From contig NZ_JACYHE010000014.1 of the NCBI RefSeq assembly GCF_021696945.1, forward strand, positions 45,999 through 109,998: a DNA stretch of 64,000 bases, read 5' to 3'. The translations under genes were made by a program, and so were the position numbers. Of the stretch, positions 54,180-63,170 are shown one piece after another. The first letter of the stretch is position 1. The number at the start of each line of letters is the position of its first letter. The notes under the pieces were generated by a model. The model did not search any database. It had not been told where the DNA came from and saw only the letters and a program-made list of their open reading frames with translations. Source of the stretch: Streptomyces sp. JJ36 (GTDB lineage: Bacteria; Actinomycetota; Actinomycetes; Streptomycetales; Streptomycetaceae).

Positions 54180-54766
54180 ACGAGGACGACGAGAAGAAGG
54201 GGCGAGCCGCCGCCAGGCCTGCCGTGCGCGAACCGCAGCATATTCCGCTGGCTTTCCGGGCCTTCCACGACCAGTACGCCGGCGCGTACCAGCGCTACGC
54301 CGAACTCCACCTCGGCGACGTGCGACTCGCCGAACGCGTCGTCCACCTGGTCTTCCTGAGCCTCCTGACGGGCTGGCACCGGTTGATGGAGGAGGCCAAC
54401 CCCGCCGCCAGCGCCTGGGCGCACCTCAAGGAGGCCGTGGACGAGGTCCTGCTGCGCCTGGGCCGCACCTCCGCCATGGCCGAGACGGCCGTCTTCCAGC
54501 GCGTCGTACGGGTGGTGCTGGAGGGCGCGCGCGACGAGTTCGCCGCGATGGAGAGTCACGTCGGGCTCTACCCGGCGATCGCCCGGCTCCCCGCGCGGCA
54601 GTTCGACGTCGTGGTGCTGCACTACGTGCTCGACCACACCACCGCCCAGACCGCCGACATCATGGGCATCACGGAGGCGACGGTGCGGTCCCACCGCCTG
54701 CACGCCCGTCAACGCATCGCACAGGACCTCGGCCTGGAGCTGGGCCCCGACCACGACGAGGAATGA
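54176..54766 (+). CDS. RNA polymerase sigma factor, ECF-like
   Basis: 196 residues from GTG 54176. Region 2-like helices (FRAFHDQYAGAYQRYAELHLGDVRLAERVVHLVF) and a clear region 4 (LPARQFDVVVLHYVLDHTTAQTADIMGITEATVRSHRLHARQRIAQDL). The region between is long and helical. Partner genes flank it directly: a small membrane protein upstream and a long disordered protein 14 bp downstream, which may carry its regulator. Confidence 0.82.
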   Translation: MNEDDEKKGRAAARPAVREPQHIPLAFRAFHDQYAGAYQRYAELHLGDVRLAERVVHLVFLSLLTGWHRLMEEANPAASAWAHLKEAVDEVLLRLGRTSAMAETAVFQRVVRVVLEGARDEFAAMESHVGLYPAIARLPARQFDVVVLHYVLDHTTAQTADIMGITEATVRSHRLHARQRIAQDLGLELGPDHDEE

Positions 54767-54780
54767 GGACACACGCACCC

Positions 54781-56373
54781 ATGCAGCCGCCGCGCACGCT
54801 CGACGAACTCCTGGACGACGCAAGGATCGTCCCCCGCCCCGCGCCACCCGGCGACGGGCCGGGAGGCGGAGGCGGGTACGGGGAGCAGCCCGGGGGCGGG
54901 GCCGCACCCCGCCCGCCCGCCACCCCGGGGGGCAGCCGGGACCGCGGCCCGGCCGGCCCTCCCGGCGGTCCGGCGGACAGCCGGCCGGACGGTCCCGGGC
55001 GCGGACGCTTCGCCTGGCCGCCCGACCGTCACGACCGTACGGGCGACCACGACCGGCCCGGTGCGCCGTCAGGCGCCGCCCCCGGAAGCCCCTCCGGCGA
55101 CGGCCGCCGCGGCCGCCCGGCCGACAGGCCGTCACCACGCCCACCGGGCGGCCCCCGGCACAGCCGGGGTGCGGGCGCGGGCCCCGGCGAGAAGGAACGG
55201 CGGGACACCGGCGGGGAGGAGTGGCGGGACGCGGCCGGGAAGGAGTGGCGGGAGGCGGCGCTCCGCCGGCTGGAGGACGACGCCGCCGACGCCGTACGCC
55301 GGGCCGCCGCCCACGGCAGCACGTCCCGGGGCGGCTTCCCGCAGCCGGCAATCGGCCGGACCACGCGCGCCCCCTGGACCGGCCGCCCCGCCGCCGTCCC
55401 CCGCCGCGAACGGGCCGCTCGTGATCTGCGCACCCTCTCCTCCTGGGCCATCCGCAGCCCGCACGCCGCCCGGCATCTGGCCGGCCTCGCCTCCACCCGG
55501 CAGATCGAACCCGACGGCGCCCTGGTCTTCGCCTGCCTGCTGCATCTCGCCGACCGCGACGACCAGGCCGAGCCCCTCTGGCAGTTCGCCGCCGGGGCGG
55601 GCAAGGCGGCCTCCGCCGAGTGCCTCTATCTGCTGCACCTCACCCGCGGAGAACTGCGGCAGGCCCGGCACTGGGCCCACGAGGCCACCGCGCTGGACGC
55701 CACGGACGACGACACCCGCTGCCCGCCCGGCGGCCCGGAGGGCACCCGGCGCCCCCGGGCGTCCGCCACGGCCCTGCCGGGCCACCCCGCGCCGGGCGCA
55801 GACCCGGCACACAGCGCCGACCCGGTCGCCGACGGGCAGGCCCCCCACGCCCCCCGGGGAGGGGGCTCCGGGGCCCGGGACACCGGGCACACCACAGCCT
55901 CCGGCCCGGACCCCGGTCCCGCGCCGGACCCCGACCGCGGGCACGCCTCCGGCTCCGGCCACGGGCTCACGTCCGCCTCCGGCTCAGGTCACGGCCACGG
56001 CCCCGGACCCGGCTCCGGTCACAGCCACGGCCCCGGACCCGGCTCCGGACCCGGCCCGTCACCCGGGACGCCGTCCGCCTCCTCGCGCCCTCGCGCGCCC
56101 GGACTCGGCTCGGCGACGGCACCACCGCCGCCGTACCGGGAGCCCAAGCCCCTGACCTCGCTCATGCTGATCCGGGCCTGGCGCGCCCTGCGGCGCGCCG
56201 ACACGAGCGCCGCCCTGACCGTCGGCGCCTTCCACGCCTGCGCGGGCACCCTCTCCCGCGCCCTGACCACCGCCATCCAGAGCCTCTCCACCGAGCCGGG
56301 CGCGGGCTGGGGCCTCCTCTCCTGGCCCGACCCGGCCCTCGCCGACCAGCTCGAACGCAGTCTCGCCGGCTGA
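54781..56373 (+). CDS. Large low-complexity protein encoded with the sigma factor
   Basis: 530 residues. N-terminal TLDELLDDARIVPRPAPPG, then about 140 residues rich in Gly/Pro/Arg, a helical TPR-like core at about 160-310 (RTLSSWAIRSPHAARHLAGLAS, GALVFACLLHLADRDDQAEPLWQFAAGAGKAASAECLYLLHLTRGELRQARHW), a Pro/Gly/Ser/His-rich stretch (SGSGHGHGPGPGSGHSHG) and a C-terminal helical cap at about 460-530 (LMLIRAWRALRRADTSAALTVGAFHACAG). No membrane span. Family unknown; possibly a cytosolic regulator of the sigma factor. Confidence 0.65.
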   Translation: MQPPRTLDELLDDARIVPRPAPPGDGPGGGGGYGEQPGGGAAPRPPATPGGSRDRGPAGPPGGPADSRPDGPGRGRFAWPPDRHDRTGDHDRPGAPSGAAPGSPSGDGRRGRPADRPSPRPPGGPRHSRGAGAGPGEKERRDTGGEEWRDAAGKEWREAALRRLEDDAADAVRRAAAHGSTSRGGFPQPAIGRTTRAPWTGRPAAVPRRERAARDLRTLSSWAIRSPHAARHLAGLASTRQIEPDGALVFACLLHLADRDDQAEPLWQFAAGAGKAASAECLYLLHLTRGELRQARHWAHEATALDATDDDTRCPPGGPEGTRRPRASATALPGHPAPGADPAHSADPVADGQAPHAPRGGGSGARDTGHTTASGPDPGPAPDPDRGHASGSGHGLTSASGSGHGHGPGPGSGHSHGPGPGSGPGPSPGTPSASSRPRAPGLGSATAPPPPYREPKPLTSLMLIRAWRALRRADTSAALTVGAFHACAGTLSRALTTAIQSLSTEPGAGWGLLSWPDPALADQLERSLAG

Positions 56374-56507
56374 TGCCGCGGCCTGCGGCCTGTACGCCCG
56401 GCGCGGACCCGCGCCCCGCACGGCTTCGACGCCCGGGGCCGGGACGCGCGGCCTCCGCGCCCGGGGCGGGTCCCCGCTGCCCGGACGCGCTCGCGACCTC
56501 GCACCGT

Positions 56508-57731
56508 CTAGAGGCGGACGATCACCAGCGCGGTGTCGTCGGTGATGCCGCTCGGCGGGAGGAGGTCGCCCAGCACCGCGTCGGCGAGGCCCTCCGGGTC
56601 GAGCTCCCGGTGCCGTACGAGGGAGCCGGCGAGCCGCCGCAGGCCCGTGTCGATGTCCTCGCCCCGGCGTTCGATCAGACCGTCCGTGTACAGGGTCAGC
56701 ACCGCGCCCTCGGCGAAGGTGGTGGTGGCCTCCGGACGCCGGCCGCCCAGCCCCGCGCCCAGCGGCGGATCGGTCGCCTGGTCCAGGAACTCGACGGTGC
56801 CGTCGGGCTGCACCAGGACCGGCGGCGGATGCCCGGCGCTGCTGTAGGCCAGCGTGCGGGTGTCCCAGTCGGCGAAGACCTTCACCACGGTCGCAGAGGC
56901 CGCGCCGTCCACCGAGTGGGCGTACTCCTCCAGCGCGCCCAGGGCCTGAGCGGGACCCGAGGCGACGTGGCAGGCGGCACTCAGGGCGCTGCGAAGCTGC
57001 CCCATGGCCGCGGCCGCGACCAGCCCGTGCCCGACGACGTCGCCGACGCCCACGGCAACGCGGTTGCCCGAGATGTTCGCCACGTCGTACCAGTCACCGC
57101 AGACGTTGAGCGTCCCGACGGCGGGCCGGTAGCGCACGGCCGCCTGCATCCGCCCCAACGGCACCGGGGCCGGCAGCATCGCCTCCTGGAGGGTGAGCGC
57201 CGTCTCGCGCTCCCGGGCATGGGCCTGACGCAGCCGCTCGTTGATCTCCTGGAGTTCCCGGGCACGGGTGTAGAGCTCGGCCTCCAGCACCGTCGCCCCT
57301 TCCGTGCCCTCCCCGGCCCGGGCCCGTACGAGCTCCGTCACCTCCTCCACCCGGTGCATCAGCAGCGTCACCCGGCCGTCCCGGTCCATGACCGGGGCGT
57401 TGACCGCGCTCCAGAACCGCTCCTCCCAGTCCCCGGGGCGGCCGGGACGCTCCATGTCGTAGCGCTGCAGCGCCATGGTGTCGCGCTCTCCCGTCTCCAG
57501 CACGCGCAGCAGGGAGGCGCGCAGATTGGTGGAGCCCGTCGCCTGCGGATCGTGTGGATTGTCGGGGAAGACGTCGAAGACATGACGGCCGATCAGCTCC
57601 GCCCGGTTGCGGCCCGAGGTGCGCTCGTACTCGTCGTTGGCGTCGATGAAGACGAGATCCGGGGTGAGGAGCGCGACCGCGCTGGGGAGGGCCCGGAAGG
57701 CGGCGTGGTGGTCGATCTCCGGATTCCGCAC
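56508..57731 (-). CDS. PAS-SpoIIE protein phosphatase
   Basis: 407 residues. A PAS domain (residues about 10-130, LLTPDLVFIDANDEYERTSGRNRAELIGRHVFDVFPDNP) followed by a coiled-coil (ARELQEINERLRQAHARERE) and a PP2C/SpoIIE domain (about 185-405; GDWYDVANISGNRVAVGVGDVVGHGLVAAAAMGQLR, SSAGHPPPVLVQPDG, LTLYTDGLIERRGEDID, TDDTALVIVRL). It lacks the ATPase domain of the larger phosphatase at 45-48 kb. Likely acts on an anti-anti-sigma factor. Confidence 0.9.
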   Translation of the reverse strand: MRNPEIDHHAAFRALPSAVALLTPDLVFIDANDEYERTSGRNRAELIGRHVFDVFPDNPHDPQATGSTNLRASLLRVLETGERDTMALQRYDMERPGRPGDWEERFWSAVNAPVMDRDGRVTLLMHRVEEVTELVRARAGEGTEGATVLEAELYTRARELQEINERLRQAHARERETALTLQEAMLPAPVPLGRMQAAVRYRPAVGTLNVCGDWYDVANISGNRVAVGVGDVVGHGLVAAAAMGQLRSALSAACHVASGPAQALGALEEYAHSVDGAASATVVKVFADWDTRTLAYSSAGHPPPVLVQPDGTVEFLDQATDPPLGAGLGGRRPEATTTFAEGAVLTLYTDGLIERRGEDIDTGLRRLAGSLVRHRELDPEGLADAVLGDLLPPSGITDDTALVIVRL

Positions 57732-58212
57732 GTGTCCTGCCTCTACAGCGTCGTCATGTCCTTCTCACCTTAGGCACACATCTCCTGGCGCGGGGGCACG
57801 CGGTGGCGTTCCGCCCCGCCGGGCACGCGGTGGCCGTACGCCCGGGAGCGCGCGCACCGCCCCGCACGCCCGGAGGCGCATTCAGCGGGGCTCCGTTGCG
57901 TCGACACCCCCCGGCCACCCCTACGGAGGACCCGCAAGCCTGTCTCCGCACCGGCCGCCCGGCCCTCCGCGGGCCGCTGCACCGGGCCGTCCGCCCAGCT
58001 CACGCGGCTCCCCCGCCGAAACCCGGCACGCAAGAGGGGCCCCTCGGCCGGCACCGCCGACTTTCCGTCACCCTCCTCACACGCCGCGTAACCCCCCGCC
58101 GGTGTGGAGACGCTGCACTCGGAACCGTGGTTCCTGGCGGAGCCGGGATCGCCTCCCCGTGCACCCGCCGCTCCGCCATCCCCTTCCGCCGGCGGCATCG
58201 GCCGTCCCCCAC
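57732..58212. other. Non-coding gap, no supported gene
   Basis: About 480 bp with GC-rich repeats (GGGCACGCGGTGGC twice near 57803 and 57822). ORFs through it lack convincing starts and codon preference. I see no RNA gene. Confidence 0.4.
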
Positions 58213-58267
58213 CTGGACCACGCCTGGACCACGCCTGGACCACGCCCGGACCACGCCTAGACGACGC
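58213..58267. repeat. 11-bp tandem repeat running into the VOC gene end
   Basis: CTGGACCACGC repeats from 58213 in steps of 11 bp (58224, 58235, 58246), and a fifth degenerate unit CTAGACGACGC (58257-58267) contains the stop codon and last codons of the VOC gene. Confidence 0.7.
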
Positions 58268-58712
58268 AGAACTCGTTCCCCTCGGGGTCCCGCAACACGA
58301 CGGCGTAGTACGCCGCCCCGGGCTCGTCCATGACCCGGAGCACCGTGGCTCCGGCCCCGGTCAGCCGCTCCACCGTCGCCGCCACCCGCTCCCGGCGTAT
58401 ACCCGGCGGAACCCCGCGACCGCCGCCCACCTTCAGGTCGAGGTGCACGCGGTTCTTCACCGCCTTCGGCTCCGGCACCTTCTGGAACCAGACCCGCGGC
58501 CCCTTCCCGGCCGGGTCGACGATCGACTCCGGCGTCTCCCCGGCGCCCGGAGGAAGCTCCTCCTCCGGCACCCCTGTGGCGGCCCAGTACTCCCGCCAGG
58601 TGGCGTGCCCGCCCGGCGGCGGCTCCGGCACGTACCCGAGGGCACCGGCCCAGAACGCCACCAGCCGCGGCGGGTCGGCGCAGTCGATGGTGAGCTGCAG
58701 CGTCGTCTCCAT
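58257..58712 (-). CDS. VOC/glyoxalase-family protein
   Basis: 151 residues from ATG 58712. Two beta-alpha-beta-beta-beta units: TIDCADPPRLVAFWAGALGY, WFQKVPEPKAVKNRVHLDLKV and LRDPEGNEFCVV at the end. The His and Glu usual for metal binding are partly present. Possibly a small-molecule detoxifying or resistance enzyme. It follows the MBL gene by 29 bp on the same strand. Confidence 0.9.
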   Translation of the reverse strand: METTLQLTIDCADPPRLVAFWAGALGYVPEPPPGGHATWREYWAATGVPEEELPPGAGETPESIVDPAGKGPRVWFQKVPEPKAVKNRVHLDLKVGGGRGVPPGIRRERVAATVERLTGAGATVLRVMDEPGAAYYAVVLRDPEGNEFCVV

Positions 58713-58741
58713 GCCCGGAGCATCCCAGCCGGCACCGACAG

Positions 58742-59413
58742 TCACCCCGCCGCCGCGGCGGCCTCCCGCAGAGCGGCCGCCGCACCCCGCACGACCGGGT
58801 CACCGTGCCCGAAGACCGCCGTCTCCACCTCCAGCCCCGCCAACCGGTGCAACGACGCCACGGCCCGGGCGCGATCGGTGTTGAAGACGCCCAGCATGGT
58901 CCGCTGGACGTTGGCGACCGCATCGCCGGTGAACACCACCCCGGGGCCCGGCAGGTGCAGCGCGATCGACCCGTCGGTGTGCCCCGGCACCGGGATCACC
59001 ACCGCCCCGCCGCCGAACGGCAGCATGTCGCCCTCGTCCACCTCCCGGTCCACCCGGCACGGCGGGGCCGCCGGAAGCTCCGGCAGGGCCGCCCGGATCG
59101 GCTTCTCGAACTCCTCCAGCACCGGAGGCGCCCCCTCCGCCTCGCCCCGGATCACCGGCGCCTCCAACCGGTGCGCCACCACCTCCGCGCCGTGCCGGGC
59201 GGCCAGCTCGGCGGCGGAACCCGTATGGTCCTCGTGCCAGTGCGTCAGCACGATCCGCCGCAGCGCACCGTCCAGCGCACCCTCGATCTCCGCCGCGCGG
59301 TCCGCCGTCCCGGTGTCCACCAGGGTCAGTTCGCCGCCGTCCCGCCACAGATACGCGGCCCCCACCGCAAACCGGAGCATCCGCAGCCCCGGCACCACCT
59401 CGACCACATCCAT
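58742..59413 (-). CDS. MBL-fold metallo-hydrolase
   Basis: 223 residues from ATG 59413. Zinc-binding signature THWHEDHTG, second His VIPVPGHTDGSIALH, metal Asp in FTGDAVANV and a final AVFGHGDPV. Likely hydrolase of a lactone, thioester or similar; the substrate is not predictable. Cotranscription with the VOC gene is likely. Confidence 0.9.
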   Translation of the reverse strand: MDVVEVVPGLRMLRFAVGAAYLWRDGGELTLVDTGTADRAAEIEGALDGALRRIVLTHWHEDHTGSAAELAARHGAEVVAHRLEAPVIRGEAEGAPPVLEEFEKPIRAALPELPAAPPCRVDREVDEGDMLPFGGGAVVIPVPGHTDGSIALHLPGPGVVFTGDAVANVQRTMLGVFNTDRARAVASLHRLAGLEVETAVFGHGDPVVRGAAAALREAAAAAG

Positions 59414-59543
59414 CCCCCCACCCTGCGCCCCCACCCGCCGCCCCGCCCGCCCTTTCGCCCACAGCACAGCCCACTGCCCAGGCCCCCGTGCACATCCAGC
59501 AACAAAAACGTATGATCCGGACACGAAGGGTGGTGAGCGACGC

Positions 59544-60149
59544 ATGGTCACGCGCGGATTCACGGGCCGTCCACGGCGCCCCGAAGGGCGCGCCACAACG
59601 GCCGTGCCTCCGGGGCAGTACGTCACCGACGACTTCCCGGTGCTCACGGCCGGCCCGACGCAGCACGTCCCGGACCGTGCGTGGGAGCTGGTGGTCACCG
59701 ACGGGGCCACGGAGAGGACGTACGCCTGGGAATCGCTCCGCGCCCTGGGCGTGGTGAACCTGACCACCGACATCCACTGCGTCACGCACTGGTCCAAGCT
59801 GGGAACGACCTGGCAGGGCGTCCCGGTGGCGGCCGTGCTGGAGGACGCGGGCGTGGCCGACGAACCCTACGCGCTGGTGTCCTCCTACGGCGGCTACACC
59901 ACGAACCTCCTGGTGGAGGACCTGGTGGGGGGCGACGCGCTCGTCGCGACGGGTTACGAGGGCGGTCCGATCCCCGCCGAGCACGGTGGTCCCGTAAGGC
60001 TGCTGGTGCCGCACCTCTACCTGTGGAAGTCCGCCAAGTGGCTGCGCTCGATCCGGGTGACGCCCGAGGAGGAACCGGGGTTCTGGGAGAACGCCGGCTA
60101 CCACCATCGCGGTGACCCGTTCCTCGAGCAGCGCTACTACGGGGACTGA
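59544..60149 (+). CDS. Molybdopterin-dependent sulfite-oxidase-like oxidoreductase
   Basis: 201 residues from ATG 59544. The Mo-cofactor domain of the SUOX/MsrP family: DFPVLTAGPTQHVPDRAWELVV, DIHCVTHWSKLGTTWQGVPV with the Mo-ligand Cys, GGDALVATGYEGGPIPAEHGGPVRLLVPHLYLWKSAKWLRSI. No dimerisation domain, no Tat signal. It is followed 10 bp later by an FAD/NAD ferredoxin-reductase gene and a zinc-ribbon gene, a module seen in many actinobacteria. The electron donor is then NAD(P)H through the reductase; substrate unknown. Confidence 0.92.
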   Translation: MVTRGFTGRPRRPEGRATTAVPPGQYVTDDFPVLTAGPTQHVPDRAWELVVTDGATERTYAWESLRALGVVNLTTDIHCVTHWSKLGTTWQGVPVAAVLEDAGVADEPYALVSSYGGYTTNLLVEDLVGGDALVATGYEGGPIPAEHGGPVRLLVPHLYLWKSAKWLRSIRVTPEEEPGFWENAGYHHRGDPFLEQRYYGD

Positions 60150-60159
60150 CCGACCGGCC

Positions 60160-60882
60160 ATGCCACCGCGACTGCGACCCGTACACGGCTGGCGCGCCGT
60201 CACCGTCGCCGGCACGACGAACGAGACCGCCTCGGCCCGCAGCATCCGGTTCGCCGTCGCCGACTGGCCGGGGCATGTGGCCGGCCAGCACATCGACGTA
60301 CGGCTCACCGCCGAGGACGGATACCAGGCCACCCGTAGCTACTCCCTGTCCTCCGCACCCGGGGAGGCGCCGCAGATCACCGTGGAACGGGTGGACGACG
60401 GCGAGGTGTCCCCGTACCTGGTGGACATCGCCGCCGAGGGAGACGCCCTGGAGGTCAGAGGCCCCGTGGGGGGCTACTTCGTCTGGCACCCCGGCGACGA
60501 CGCCCCCCTCCTCCTGGTCGCCGGCGGTTCCGGCATCGCCCCGATGCGCGCGATCTGGCGGGCCGCCCGCACGCACGGCACCCCGGTGCGGCTGGTGTAC
60601 TCCGCCCGCACCGCCGGCCGCGTCCTCTTCGCCGGTGAACTGCACGGTCCCGGCGGTCCGGAGACCACCGTGCACCTCACCCGGGAACGGACGGAGGGGT
60701 TCGCACACGGCCGGGTGACGGCACCGCAGTTGAGCGCTGCGCTGGCCGGTTCCGAGGACGCTCGCGGGCTGCGGGCGCGGGCGTACGTGTGCGGCCCGAC
60801 CGCGTTCGTCGAGGACACCGCCCGCGCACTGACCGACGCCGGGCTGGACGCGGAGGCGTTGAGGACCGAGAGGTTCGGATAG
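60160..60882 (+). CDS. FAD/NAD(P)-binding ferredoxin-reductase-like protein
   Basis: 240 residues from ATG 60160. FAD domain with RSYSLSSAPGE, and NAD domain with LLVAGGSGIAPMRAIWRAA and AYVCGPTAFVEDTARAL. No 2Fe-2S domain is visible, unlike the phenol hydroxylase type. It likely passes electrons to the upstream molybdo-enzyme. Confidence 0.92.
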   Translation: MPPRLRPVHGWRAVTVAGTTNETASARSIRFAVADWPGHVAGQHIDVRLTAEDGYQATRSYSLSSAPGEAPQITVERVDDGEVSPYLVDIAAEGDALEVRGPVGGYFVWHPGDDAPLLLVAGGSGIAPMRAIWRAARTHGTPVRLVYSARTAGRVLFAGELHGPGGPETTVHLTRERTEGFAHGRVTAPQLSAALAGSEDARGLRARAYVCGPTAFVEDTARALTDAGLDAEALRTERFG

Positions 60883-60891
60883 GAGCCCGAA

Positions 60892-61185
60892 GTGAACCCA
60901 GCGGAAGACCTCCTCGCCCTGCGGGGAGCGGACAGCCATGTGGACGGCAACGCCGTCGCCGGGGCGATGTCGCTCGTCCTGGGCCGCGAGGCGACCACGA
61001 TCGTCCTGGAGTGCGCCGGGTGCGGCAACCGGCACCGCGTCGCCGAGACCCGGGTCTACCTGCGCTGCCCCGGCATGGTGGTGCGCTGCCCGGCATGCTC
61101 GGCGTGCGAGGCGGTGCTCGTCGACCGGCCGCACGGCCGGCTTCAGCTCACCCTGATGTCGGTCCGCACCCTGGAGCTGCCATGA
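60892..61185 (+). CDS. DUF6510-type zinc-ribbon protein
   Basis: 97 residues, GTG start, 9 bp after the reductase stop. Four Cys in LECAGCGNRHRVAE and VVRCPACSACEAV could bind zinc or an iron centre. Small actinobacterial partner of the molybdo-enzyme and reductase in this module. Overlaps the RraA gene by 4 bp, so one operon from 59544 to 61889. Confidence 0.8.
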   Translation: MNPAEDLLALRGADSHVDGNAVAGAMSLVLGREATTIVLECAGCGNRHRVAETRVYLRCPGMVVRCPACSACEAVLVDRPHGRLQLTLMSVRTLELP

Positions 61186-61889
61186 CCCCCACCCCACCGA
61201 CCGGCCCCGAGGCGGCGTCCGAGCAACGTGCCGCGGCCGTCCGGTCACTGAGGTGCGCGGACCTCGTCGATGCCCTCGGCCGGCTCCACCGGCACCACGC
61301 GCACATCCTCGACCTCGTCACCCCGACCCCGGGCCGGGTCCTGTTCGGGCCGGCAGCCACCATCTCCTACTTCCCTTCCTGCTCGGCGATGATGGACCCC
61401 GAGCACTACAACTTCGGCGCCCTGTTCCGGCAGGCGGTGGGGCCCGACGCCGACGCTGCCCGGGGCAAGGTGCTGGTGCTGGCGAGCAACGGCTACCGCG
61501 ACGCTCCCGTCGGCGGAGGCACCAAGCTCGCCCGGGTGGCGCACCACGACCTGGCCGGCGTCCTCACCGACGCACGGCTGCGCGACTTCGACGAGCTGCG
61601 CAGCTACCCCTTCGCCGCCTACTGCTCCGGAGCCGCCGTGCGATGGGGCGGGGACGTGATCACGCCCGCCCTGGCGAACGTGCCCGTCGTGGTCGCCGGG
61701 GTCGGCGTGCTGCCCGGGCAGTACGTCTTCGCCGACGACTCCGGCGCGGTCGTGATCCCCGAGTCCGACGTCGACGCCGTGCTTGCCGGGGCCACCGCGG
61801 TACGCGAGGAGGACGCAGGATTCCGCGCGCAGATCGCCGAGGAGCGCCGGACCGGCCAAGCCGGCACCGGCGCGCGGCACGAACGGTGA
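61182..61889 (+). CDS. RraA-family protein
   Basis: 235 residues, ATG overlapping the previous stop. The RraA/HMG-aldolase fold: CADLVDALGRL, GRVLFGPAATISYFP, GKVLVLASNGYRDAPVGGGTKLARVAHHDLAGVLTDARLRDFDELRSYPF and GVGVLPGQYVFADDSGAVVIPESDVDAVL. Members are RNase E regulators or 4-hydroxy-4-methyl-2-oxoglutarate aldolases; the Arg and Asp in TDARLRD favour an aldolase-like activity. Cotranscribed with the redox module. Confidence 0.85.
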   Translation: MTPTPPTGPEAASEQRAAAVRSLRCADLVDALGRLHRHHAHILDLVTPTPGRVLFGPAATISYFPSCSAMMDPEHYNFGALFRQAVGPDADAARGKVLVLASNGYRDAPVGGGTKLARVAHHDLAGVLTDARLRDFDELRSYPFAAYCSGAAVRWGGDVITPALANVPVVVAGVGVLPGQYVFADDSGAVVIPESDVDAVLAGATAVREEDAGFRAQIAEERRTGQAGTGARHER

Positions 61890-62216
61890 CACCCGGGCAC
61901 TGCACGGTGCTCCACACCCGGCGGACGCGAGGCGGAGATCCCCGCTCCGCCCGGGGCGGTCTGCACGGAATGCGGTGCCGCTCGGCTCATGCAGCGGAGC
62001 ACGCGCCGGCGTGCCATGGTGGAAAGGCTCCACCAGGCGCCGAAGCGCTGGGCAGCAGACGCGGGCTTCCGTTCGCTCCGCGGGGGTCCGGGCCACGAAA
62101 GGGGAGACCTCACGGTGCCGGAAAGCCGCGCGGCCACCCGGAGCGCGGCCCGGACACGCCGCCCGACTGACCGGTGAGCCTGCGGGCGCTCAACGACACC
62201 CCGGACAGGGACCGCC
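61890..62216. other. Non-coding gap before the GPP34 gene
   Basis: No supported gene. It holds a perfect TGGTGGA-N5-TCCACCA palindrome (62017-62035) about 180 bp upstream of the GPP34 start. Confidence 0.4.
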
Positions 62217-62822
62217 ATGACCACACCCCGTGACGTGATGCTCATCGCCGTGGACGTGTCGGCCGACCGCCCTCCGGAGCAGGGCGACCTGTCGCTGGCC
62301 CTCGCGGGAGCCGAACTGATCGACCTCCTGGGCGCCCGGACCGCCACCCTGGACGACGCCCGTATCGTGCCCGGCGAGGGATTGCCACCCTCCGATCACC
62401 TGATGGAGCAGGCTGCGGCGTCGATCGTCCGCGAAGCACCGTACGAGCCGGTCACCGACTGGCTGTGGCGCCGGGGCCGCGGCCTGGCCGCGGCCTATCT
62501 GGCCTCGCTCGAGGCGGAAGGGCGCCTCACGCGGCGGCGGCGCCGCTGGACGCCGTTCCGGACCGGTCAGCTGGTGCTGGCCGACCCGCGCGACCGGAGC
62601 CGGGCGCAGGACCGCCGGGCGTCCGGTGAGCATGCGCTCGCCGCCCTCACCGCGGCCGCCGGGATCGGCGACCAGGAGACCCGGAGTTCCCCGGGCGGGG
62701 CCGGCGGCGCGGTGGAGACCGTGCTCGCCGCGGTGGACGACGCGGTGCGCGACCTGGAAGCCGTACGGCAACGCCGTGCCATCGAGCAGGCGGCCTTCGA
62801 CAACGTCTGGCGCGGCTACTGA
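62217..62822 (+). CDS. GPP34 (GOLPH3/VPS74-like) protein
   Basis: 201 residues. Helical GPP34 fold: LSLALAGAELIDLLGARTATLDDARIVPG, LMEQAAASIVREAPYEPVTDWLWRRGRGLAAAYLASLEAEGRLTRRRRRWTPFR and AVDDAVRDLEAVRQRRAIEQAAFDNVWRGY. Streptomycetes carry several; eukaryotic relatives bind phosphoinositides. Role in bacteria unknown. Confidence 0.9.
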   Translation: MTTPRDVMLIAVDVSADRPPEQGDLSLALAGAELIDLLGARTATLDDARIVPGEGLPPSDHLMEQAAASIVREAPYEPVTDWLWRRGRGLAAAYLASLEAEGRLTRRRRRWTPFRTGQLVLADPRDRSRAQDRRASGEHALAALTAAAGIGDQETRSSPGGAGGAVETVLAAVDDAVRDLEAVRQRRAIEQAAFDNVWRGY

Positions 62823-63170
62823 ATCCCCCTCGCGCAGCTCGCCCTGCCCCTGCGCCGCCCGGCCGCACGACAGGCGGGGGACGAGGCGCGCCACCGGGAC
62901 CGTCCGGGGCCCCGAGCACACGAAAGGGCCCGCGGCGCGCGCCCGCCGCCCTGTGGCCCGGAGCCGCCTGCCGGACTCGAACGACGGCCCTCTGAGGACG
63001 CGCGGGCCGGAGCTCCTACCGCTCGCCGAGCCGGCACTCATCGGTGTTCTCCAGGGACCCGGGCGCCTCACCGGGCAGCCTCCTGCCCGGGCTTAGGATG
63101 TCGACGCGCCGTGGGCCGCTGCTCGCACGAGCTGACGCGTCCTCGGCCTGCGACGTGAGGGGAGACGCAC
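62823..63170. other. Non-coding gap, tRNA-like T-arm fragment only
   Basis: About 350 bp without a gene. Minus-strand 62940-63050 has a TTCGAGTCC T-loop-like stretch and a D-arm-like GGTAGGAGC, but stems do not pair well enough for a tRNA. Confidence 0.35.

Noticed and set aside
57770..58243. Minus-strand ORF of 157 codons in the gap after the PAS-SpoIIE gene
   Set aside because: Begins in the 11-bp repeat, has no ribosome binding site and low-complexity composition.
62940..63050. tRNA-like sequence on the minus strand (T-loop TTCGAGTCC, D-arm-like GGTAGGAGC)
   Set aside because: An acceptor stem of 6 of 7 pairs can be drawn, but the T and anticodon stems do not pair. At most a decayed tRNA fragment.
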